A stretch of DNA of 21,779 nucleotides from Lentisphaeria bacterium UBA1724 (lineage in GTDB: Bacteria > Verrucomicrobiota > Lentisphaeria > Oligosphaerales > Oligosphaeraceae), in the NCBI GenBank assembly GCA_002315885.1, contig DCIO01000075.1, positions 1-21,779 on the forward strand. The letters run 5' to 3'. Below the pieces are notes generated by a model. It worked only from the letters and a program-made list of their open reading frames with translations, did no database searches and was not told where the DNA came from. Numbering within the stretch: position 1 is the first letter of the stretch; each line of letters begins with the position of its first letter. The position numbers were made by a program, and so were the translations under genes. Shown here in pieces: positions 16,124-21,779 of the stretch.

Positions 16124-18970
16124 TTAGTGTCCGGGTGGGAGGCCGCGGAATTTTTCGTCTCTGCGGAATCTGCTGTTGTTGGTGAGTTGTTTAAGGAGTC
16201 TTGCCTTAGAGGTCTTTGTGAGCAGATAGACATTCAGACGTTCGATATAGGCGTAGTGATAGGTCACTTGGTAGCCATTTTCCAGGAATTCCTTCGAGCC
16301 GTAGTAGGTTGTGTCGCCCTGGTTGAAGATATCCGCGGCGATGGTCTGAATGGATGGCGGGATATGGGTAAGTGCCTCAGTAGCGTAACTATCCGTCAGG
16401 ACGAGGTCGTTCTCCTTCTGGTGGAAGAGCACCCGCCCATTCTGTGTCAGCATCCACCGTTCCAGGACATATTCGTGTGTGGCGGCATTTCCCAGAATCA
16501 TCTCTTTCATGGATGAGACGCGCATCTTGAAGGAACAGGCACCGAGGAAATTCCCGTATTGACTGACAATGGGGACGGTGCAGTTCAACACATAGCATCC
16601 CGTGGTATTGTCCATATAGGGCAGGGTCCAATGGGGATCACGCAGATTTTTCTTTGCCCGTGCCTTTGCTTCCTGATACCAGATTCGGTCGTGGTTGTCA
16701 TAATCGCTGGTGTAGGCATTATGACCTGGGAAGCAGATTTGGATATGGCTGTCTTCCAAGGCGATGTAATCCTGGAAGACGGGCATGCCATCGTCGGCGC
16801 AACGCGCACGCAATTCCTCGTTGTCCACATTGACTGGCGGTGTGAGCAAGGGAAAATTCGAGTAAAGCACCAGTTGCTGGAGTTGTTTTGCCACGGGACG
16901 CATTCGCCGGATGATTTCCTCGGTATTTTCGCGACTCTGGATTTCGGGTTGCTGGTAGGTGCAGAAATCCATACCGATTTCACGATTGAATATGGTGGAG
17001 TAGACACTACCGCGGTCGGTGACTTCTTCGCTTGGGTAGATTGGCAGCGAACCGGGATAATTCACCGCCTCCTTCACATCCAGATAGGAGCCCGCCTGCA
17101 TGGCGATGTTGCTTAGGGCGTTGGTGAAGGCCACCAGTTTCCCCGACAACCGAGATGCGTTGTTGTTGGTCTGGTCCTCTATCTGACTCACCAATTCCTG
17201 GTAACGCTGTTCTTCTGCCTGCTTCTTCAGCAAATCCACATTCTTCTGGGATTCCCTCAGGCTGGCCTCCACCTGCTTTTCCTGGGCACGCAAAGTCTCC
17301 AGGGAGACCAGCAACGCTGAAATCCAGCCCGCCAGTGCAAGCATAATCACCATCTTGCTATGACGACGCAGGTAACGAGCCAGGAAACGGAAGTAGTTGT
17401 CGGGACGGGCGTCGGTCTCGTCGTCATTCATCAGTCGCTGGACATCGGCGATGAGCTCCTGGACGGTCTGATAGCGGTCGGTGGGGTCGTATGCGGTTGC
17501 CTTGTCAATGATGGCGATGAGGTCTTTGTCAATACGGAAGCCGAAGCGGTGTGCAACAGGATTGCGTTCGCCAGCGCGGACTTGGTGGATGACCTCTTTG
17601 ATGGAGTGCCCGTCATATCCGCGACGAAGTGTGACCATCTCGAAGAGAATTAGTCCCAGTGCGAAGATATCCGCTCGTTCGTCTCGGGGGACACCTGCGT
17701 ATGCCTCTGGCGGGATGAAACGCGGTGTGCCATCCAGTTTGGGTTTTGCGTTGGGGGAGTTGGTGCCTATATCGATATGCAGGTTGACACGGTCTCCTGC
17801 ATTGACGTCAAGCAGACTGGTGGAAACGGTTGTATCTGCGGGGAGGCGGATACTGAAGGACTCGTTGGCAATCGAGGAGACCGTTCCCGTCATCCCATTC
17901 AGCATAACCTGCTTGTTGGTTTCCAACAGGAGATCCACATCGGGGTCACGCTTCACCACCAGCTCGAAACTGCCCTCTTCTTCCTTGATGGATACCAGGG
18001 GGATGGCGCAGTCAATTTGCTGGATGTCTCTTCGGGCATCCAATTTCTTTGCCAGACCCCAGTCCATGACGAAGACTTCACCGTATTCTCCCAACATGAC
18101 ATTGTCGGGCTTCAGGTCGCAGTGGATGATGTGCCGGCTGTGTGCGTAGGCCAACGCTTCGCAAATCTTCACGAAAATACCCAGATTTTCTTTGATACGG
18201 GCATTGAAACTAATCTGTGAGGTCACACCCTTCACATAGTTGTCCTGGACATTTTCCAGATACTCGTTGAGGGTTTTCCCTCGCAGGAGCTTCATGCTCA
18301 GGTGGATGCCATTCTTGTCATCCCGCAACAGCGAGTAGATGGAGATGATGGCGGGGTGGTCCAGCTGCGCGGTAATCAGTGCTTCTTCAATAAAGGCCCG
18401 GCGGATGTCCTCTTTGTTCAGATGCTCTGAACGCAGGGATTTGACTGCCACAATACGACGAAGCATCTTGTCCCGGGCTTTTGCCAAAACGCCCTGGCCG
18501 CCTTTCGCAAAACGCTTGATAATCTCATAGTTGTCCGACAATTTGGGCAAGGAGCTCATGTCGGGTGGGGTCAGATTGATATCCGGCATCGAATCCGTGA
18601 CACGGCCGTCGTGACTCAGCAGGAGGCTGGAGGAGGAGTCGGGCTTGTCGGGGATCAGTTCGTTGTGGACATAGCGTATGACGGTCTCCAAGGGATTCGT
18701 GAGTGAGCCTTTGGAAATGTTCGTACCGTCGACGTTTGTCTTGGAGATAGAGGTATTGCTCTCCCCTTCCACCGCCGAAATGAGTGTCTTGGAATTCGAC
18801 AGCAGAGTCTTTGCCCGTTCGAGAATATTCTGGGTACGCTCCACTTTGGGCACACGGGCTTCGAGGCGTTCGTCTCGGACTGCGTTCATCAGTTCGAGGT
18901 CATCTGCCTTCAGAGTGCGGTCCAGTGCGCCTGGATCTTTAATGTCTGGTTTGGGCGATGTGGAAGCCAT
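16124..18970 (-). CDS. Receptor-type Ser/Thr protein kinase with C-terminal dCache-like sensor
   Basis: 948 aa. Residues 1-147 are a charged, Ser-rich leader. A PknB-type kinase domain spans about 148-515: glycine loop FAKGGQGVLAKA (154-165), Lys177, HCDLKPDN (283-290, Asp285, Asn290), DWG (303-305) and PPEA (420-423). The usual HRD Arg is Cys, and about 90 residues of probable beta structure (about 315-405) sit inside the activation segment. One TM helix (about 539-555) is followed by a coiled coil (556-600) and a periplasmic dCache-like region. That region has the pattern RIWYQEAKA ... WTLPYMDNTTG ... VPIVSQYGNFLGACSF (762-814). Catalytic Lys and Asp are kept, so activity is expected. AAAGGA lies about 8 bp before ATG 18970. 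Ligand and substrates are unknown. Confidence 0.88.
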   Translation of the reverse strand: MASTSPKPDIKDPGALDRTLKADDLELMNAVRDERLEARVPKVERTQNILERAKTLLSNSKTLISAVEGESNTSISKTNVDGTNISKGSLTNPLETVIRYVHNELIPDKPDSSSSLLLSHDGRVTDSMPDINLTPPDMSSLPKLSDNYEIIKRFAKGGQGVLAKARDKMLRRIVAVKSLRSEHLNKEDIRRAFIEEALITAQLDHPAIISIYSLLRDDKNGIHLSMKLLRGKTLNEYLENVQDNYVKGVTSQISFNARIKENLGIFVKICEALAYAHSRHIIHCDLKPDNVMLGEYGEVFVMDWGLAKKLDARRDIQQIDCAIPLVSIKEEEGSFELVVKRDPDVDLLLETNKQVMLNGMTGTVSSIANESFSIRLPADTTVSTSLLDVNAGDRVNLHIDIGTNSPNAKPKLDGTPRFIPPEAYAGVPRDERADIFALGLILFEMVTLRRGYDGHSIKEVIHQVRAGERNPVAHRFGFRIDKDLIAIIDKATAYDPTDRYQTVQELIADVQRLMNDDETDARPDNYFRFLARYLRRHSKMVIMLALAGWISALLVSLETLRAQEKQVEASLRESQKNVDLLKKQAEEQRYQELVSQIEDQTNNNASRLSGKLVAFTNALSNIAMQAGSYLDVKEAVNYPGSLPIYPSEEVTDRGSVYSTIFNREIGMDFCTYQQPEIQSRENTEEIIRRMRPVAKQLQQLVLYSNFPLLTPPVNVDNEELRARCADDGMPVFQDYIALEDSHIQICFPGHNAYTSDYDNHDRIWYQEAKARAKKNLRDPHWTLPYMDNTTGCYVLNCTVPIVSQYGNFLGACSFKMRVSSMKEMILGNAATHEYVLERWMLTQNGRVLFHQKENDLVLTDSYATEALTHIPPSIQTIAADIFNQGDTTYYGSKEFLENGYQVTYHYAYIERLNVYLLTKTSKARLLKQLTNNSRFRRDEKFRGLPPGH

Positions 18971-18982
18971 CTGTTAAATCCT

Positions 18983-20212
18983 TTATCGTTTCAGCAACAC
19001 AGCGGTCTCAAAATGAGCTGTCCTGGGAAACATATCAAAAACTCCCAGTTTTTCCAGCGAGAAGGGGCCCTCTGTTACCAATTTCTTTAAATCTCTTGCC
19101 AGAGTGGAGGGATTGCAGGAGACATAGAGGACGAATGCGGGACGATTTTCCAGGATGGTTTTGAGGACTTGTTCCTGACATCCCGTGCGTGGGGGATCCA
19201 GCACCACCAACGTCTTGTCCTGGTCGTATTTTTTCAGATGCTTGGGGAGTGCCTTTTCGGTGGCATCGGTTAGGACCTGGCATCCCAGCATTTTCTGTTG
19301 GAGGTTGTATTCCGCTGCCTCGGTGGCGGCGTGGTCATTTTCGATGAGCAGTCGGTCCCGGAAGGGCTTTGTGAGTGCGCAGGCGAAGGTTCCCACGCCG
19401 CAATATGCGTCAATGAGGCTTTCCACTGGCAGGTCTTTGATCCATCCATCGACGGTCTGGAGGAGCTTTGAGGCGACGGGGGGATTGACTTGCCAGAATG
19501 ACCCCACGGGGACGCGGTATTCCACACCAGCCAGTTCTTCGCGGAACCACCCCAGGGATGGTGCGAAGCCGAAGTAGTATTTGATTTCGCCTTGACTGTC
19601 GATGCGCAGTGTCACCGCTCCTGGACGCTCGTTCTTGTGTTTGTGGGCGTTGGATTTTCCCCAGTCGCTTTTAATGGCGTTGGGCAGTGCCTTGTTGAGT
19701 TCGGTGCGAGCCAGTCGGCAGCCGTTGATGCGGAGGAAAGTCTTGTTGTCCGTGGCAAAATATCCGTAGTCCACCTGAGGCGGTTCGCCCCGGGGGACAG
19801 GGATGGGATGTGCTTCCAGACGCAGTTTGTTGCGGTAGCCGTAGCACTGTGGTGCAGGGAACGCGGTATCCAATTCGGGGAGGTCCTTGATGCCTCCCAG
19901 ACGGGACAGGCAACTGACCAGCTGTTTTTTCTTTGCCTCGAACTCAGCCTGGTAGGTGAGATGCTGATATTGGCAGCCGCCACAACGCTGGTAGTGTGGG
20001 CAGGGCGGTTCCTCACGGTCGGGACTGGGGGTATTCAGGGCAAGCACACGCCCCTTGGCAAAATTCTTTCGGACATCGGTGATTTCGACAAGTGCCTGGT
20101 CGCCGACTGCGGTGTATGGCACGAAGACCACGCACTCTTCTGTACGACCGACGCCGTCCCCGCCAAATGCGATATCCTGGATGGTGAGATTGATTTGAGA
20201 ACCGACTTGCAT
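18983..20212 (-). CDS. rlmD: TrmA/RlmC/RlmD-family RNA 5-methyluridine methyltransferase
   Basis: 409 aa. SAM-dependent enzyme that methylates C5 of a uridine in 23S rRNA (or tRNA). A TRAM domain (about 2-58) precedes a [4Fe-4S] site made of C71, C77 and C80 (CPHYQRCGGC) and probably C165. The methyltransferase core has SFWQVNP (238-244), the SAM loop DAYCGVGTFA (268-277), LDPPRTGC (338-345) and catalytic Cys366 in VSCNPSTLARDL. A C-terminal Glu lies in FPRTAHFETAVLL. All catalytic elements are present. It sits 15 bp after the SDR-like gene and 12 bp before the kinase gene. Exact target (RlmC, RlmD or TrmA type) is uncertain, so the symbol is a family label. Confidence 0.9.
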   Translation of the reverse strand: MQVGSQINLTIQDIAFGGDGVGRTEECVVFVPYTAVGDQALVEITDVRKNFAKGRVLALNTPSPDREEPPCPHYQRCGGCQYQHLTYQAEFEAKKKQLVSCLSRLGGIKDLPELDTAFPAPQCYGYRNKLRLEAHPIPVPRGEPPQVDYGYFATDNKTFLRINGCRLARTELNKALPNAIKSDWGKSNAHKHKNERPGAVTLRIDSQGEIKYYFGFAPSLGWFREELAGVEYRVPVGSFWQVNPPVASKLLQTVDGWIKDLPVESLIDAYCGVGTFACALTKPFRDRLLIENDHAATEAAEYNLQQKMLGCQVLTDATEKALPKHLKKYDQDKTLVVLDPPRTGCQEQVLKTILENRPAFVLYVSCNPSTLARDLKKLVTEGPFSLEKLGVFDMFPRTAHFETAVLLKR

Positions 20213-20227
20213 ACGAGAGAAAGGATT

Positions 20228-21283
20228 TTACAGGCAGATGGCGCGGAGGGCATCCGCGGGGGCGGTCATGGGCGCTGGAAGAGGCGCGTACTTCCAGGGC
20301 AGCGGGTAGAGTCTGTGGCAGGAGTACGGCGCGTATTCGGGATGATTTTCGAAGAGACCCGTCTCAGGGAGCTCTAGAATCTGGAAGGATTTGCCCAGTA
20401 GGTGCGATGCTAACTCGCAGAGTTGCTGGAATTCCAGGGGGACGGGGCCCGCGCAGTCAATGGCGATGCCATGGGATTTTGGCACCGAGGGAGTCGCCAG
20501 AGCGATGCGTGCCAAATCCGTGGCGGCGATGGGCTGCACCAGGAAGTGCCCTCCTGAAAGCATTGGCACGCCACGCTCCTGTCGGAGGGCGTTGACGCGG
20601 TGGACAAAGGGTGGGAAGTCATCCAGGGATTCCCCGTCAATCAGTGTGAGGGTAGGGCGCAGGATGGTCCAGGTGATTTCCGTGGAGAGGGTGTTTTGCA
20701 GGAATTCCGCCTCTGCCTGCCGCAGTGCGCTCCAGGGTGAGTCGGGATCGCAGATGAATTCGTTGTCCGGTGTGGTTGGGAAGCCGCGGTGTTTGGGTGC
20801 GTAGACCAGGTCGTTGGATACAAAGACGATGTGTGTCTTCGGCAGAGCTAGTTCTTCCAGGTCCTGGCGAGCGTGGCGGGGTTGCGTTGCACCGCAGTCG
20901 ATGAGGAGTTGGAAAGCGGGCGCATCTTCTTTATCCCGCAGAATGGGCGCGATGGCCAGGGAGAAGTCATCCGCATCTCGGTCGGCGATGAGCTTCGCGA
21001 CGCCAGCGGGGAGTGGGCGGTCCACGGCGGTTACCATGGTGACGCGATGTCCTCCCTTCAGGGCTTCCTTTGCCATCACGTCAGCCAGGCGCCCGTGGGG
21101 GCCATCCGCCAGGATGAGTACGGCGAGGGGGCCACTGCGTGCGGGGCACTTTTCCGCGGCGGGAAGTGTTCGTGGATCAAATGCGATGGCGGTGGCTTCC
21201 TTGCATGATGCACCCAGGATACGGGTTTCCGCCAGAGGTAGCTCGGGGGAGGCGCCGATTTGGATGTCCTGGATGTCCGTCAT
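20228..21283 (-). CDS. SDR-like NAD(P)-binding fold protein with degenerate motifs
   Basis: 351 aa. The pattern of an extended short-chain dehydrogenase/epimerase is recognisable: a Rossmann start LAVLILADGPHGRLADVM (53-70), a strand HIVFVSNDLVYAP (151-163), SPWSALRQAEAEFL (182-195), ILRPTLTL, and a late PIAATDLARIAL. The first 50 residues are an extra leader. The glycine-rich loop is atypical, and the YxxxK dyad expected near SPYxxxK reads Trp184...Arg188. It may bind nucleotide but not do normal SDR chemistry. It lies 10 bp after panC and 15 bp before the RNA methyltransferase. No Shine-Dalgarno site is seen. Function unknown. Confidence 0.68.
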   Translation of the reverse strand: MTDIQDIQIGASPELPLAETRILGASCKEATAIAFDPRTLPAAEKCPARSGPLAVLILADGPHGRLADVMAKEALKGGHRVTMVTAVDRPLPAGVAKLIADRDADDFSLAIAPILRDKEDAPAFQLLIDCGATQPRHARQDLEELALPKTHIVFVSNDLVYAPKHRGFPTTPDNEFICDPDSPWSALRQAEAEFLQNTLSTEITWTILRPTLTLIDGESLDDFPPFVHRVNALRQERGVPMLSGGHFLVQPIAATDLARIALATPSVPKSHGIAIDCAGPVPLEFQQLCELASHLLGKSFQILELPETGLFENHPEYAPYSCHRLYPLPWKYAPLPAPMTAPADALRAICL

Positions 21284-21293
21284 GGAAAGGGAA

Positions 21294-21779
21294 TTAGCCT
21301 AGGAAGATGTTGTCAATGAGGCGTGTCTTGCCGATGTATGCGGCGATGGCCAGCAAAGCGGGGCAATCCACAGTGTCGATGGGACGGAGGGTCTTGCGGG
21401 ACATCAGGTCCACGTAGTCAATCTGCTCGGAGGAAACGGCTTCCAGTTCTTTGCGAACCAGCCCTTTCAGGATTTCCGCAGAACGCTCCCCGGCATCAAA
21501 TGCGGCCTGGGCCTTGTTGAGACCACGGGACAACGCCAGGGCACGGACGCGTTCCTCGGCAGAGAGGTATTTGTTGCGGGAGGATTTCGCCAGGCCATCG
21601 GCTTCGCGAATCAACGGCGCCTGGATGATCTGGATGGGGACGTTCAGGTCACGGACCATCCGCTCGATGATCAGCGCCTGCTGGGCATCCTTGCGACCGA
21701 AGACCGCCACATCCGCTTCGGTGATGTTGAAGAGCTTCAGGCAGACGGTGCAGACGCCACGGAAGTGGATGGGACGGAA
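21294..21779 (-). CDS. panC: Pantothenate synthetase PanC, 5' end outside the window
   Basis: The last 161 codons are present; the frame stays open to the right edge (the GTG at 21710 is internal). PanC joins pantoate and beta-alanine with ATP to make pantothenate for CoA. Visible landmarks are HFRGVCTVCLKLFNI, VAVFGRKDAQQ, IQIIQAPLIREADGLAKSSRNKYLS and a C-terminal YVDL / LLAIAAYIGKTRLIDNI. These are the ATP-binding and pantoate-side motifs of the second half of the enzyme; the N-terminal HIGH-type motif is outside. The SDR-like gene starts 10 bp downstream. Confidence 0.95.
   Translation of the reverse strand, partial: FRPIHFRGVCTVCLKLFNITEADVAVFGRKDAQQALIIERMVRDLNVPIQIIQAPLIREADGLAKSSRNKYLSAEERVRALALSRGLNKAQAAFDAGERSAEILKGLVRKELEAVSSEQIDYVDLMSRKTLRPIDTVDCPALLAIAAYIGKTRLIDNIFLG

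Overview
The window looks like a chromosomal piece of a Gram-negative, GC-moderate bacterium, most plausibly from the PVC superphylum (Verrucomicrobiota or Lentisphaerota). This is an inference from gene style: a type II secretion/type IV pilus operon with a PilM/PilN-like fused protein, similar to the Akkermansia Amuc_1098-1102 layout; a large receptor Ser/Thr kinase; and patchy use of Shine-Dalgarno sites. No phage, insertion sequence, CRISPR array, tRNA or rRNA was recognised.

Layout. From 10094 down to 204 the minus strand carries yggS, lgt and rluD, then a secretion/pilus operon in the order PilM/PilN-like (GspL role), PilO-like (GspM role), GspC/PilP-like, secretin GspD, ATPase GspE. 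A strong hairpin terminator at 61-90 closes it. From about 10100 to 14013 the plus strand carries dciA (DUF721), the tail-specific protease prc and a FabK-type enoyl reductase. From the right edge to 14163 the minus strand carries panC (5' end cut by the window), a degenerate SDR-like protein, a TrmA/RlmD-family RNA methyltransferase and a membrane receptor Ser/Thr kinase, all 10-15 bp apart. A GT-C family membrane glycosyltransferase follows.

How the genes fit together. The left operon encodes the outer-membrane channel, the inner-membrane alignment proteins and the motor of one envelope machine. GspF, the pseudopilins and the prepilin peptidase must lie elsewhere. lgt supplies lipoprotein maturation. 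Prc is a periplasmic protease. The kinase carries its sensor at the C-terminus, outside the inner membrane. The remaining genes are housekeeping.

The most unusual feature is not a gene. Four intergenic spots (about 116-202, 9284-9373, 13991-14077, 16034-16123) carry the same composite repeat. It has a tandem heptamer array (ATTAAGC / TGCTTAA), a G/C-run hairpin in which one G-run can pair with either of two C-runs, and a second period-7 array (ATTCCGA-like). Two copies are 66/67 identical in opposite orientations. One copy encodes the last residues and stop codon of fabK, and another abuts the lgt start. This looks like an undescribed family of small dispersed elements. The second notable item is the receptor kinase, whose activation segment is interrupted by roughly 90 residues of probable beta structure.
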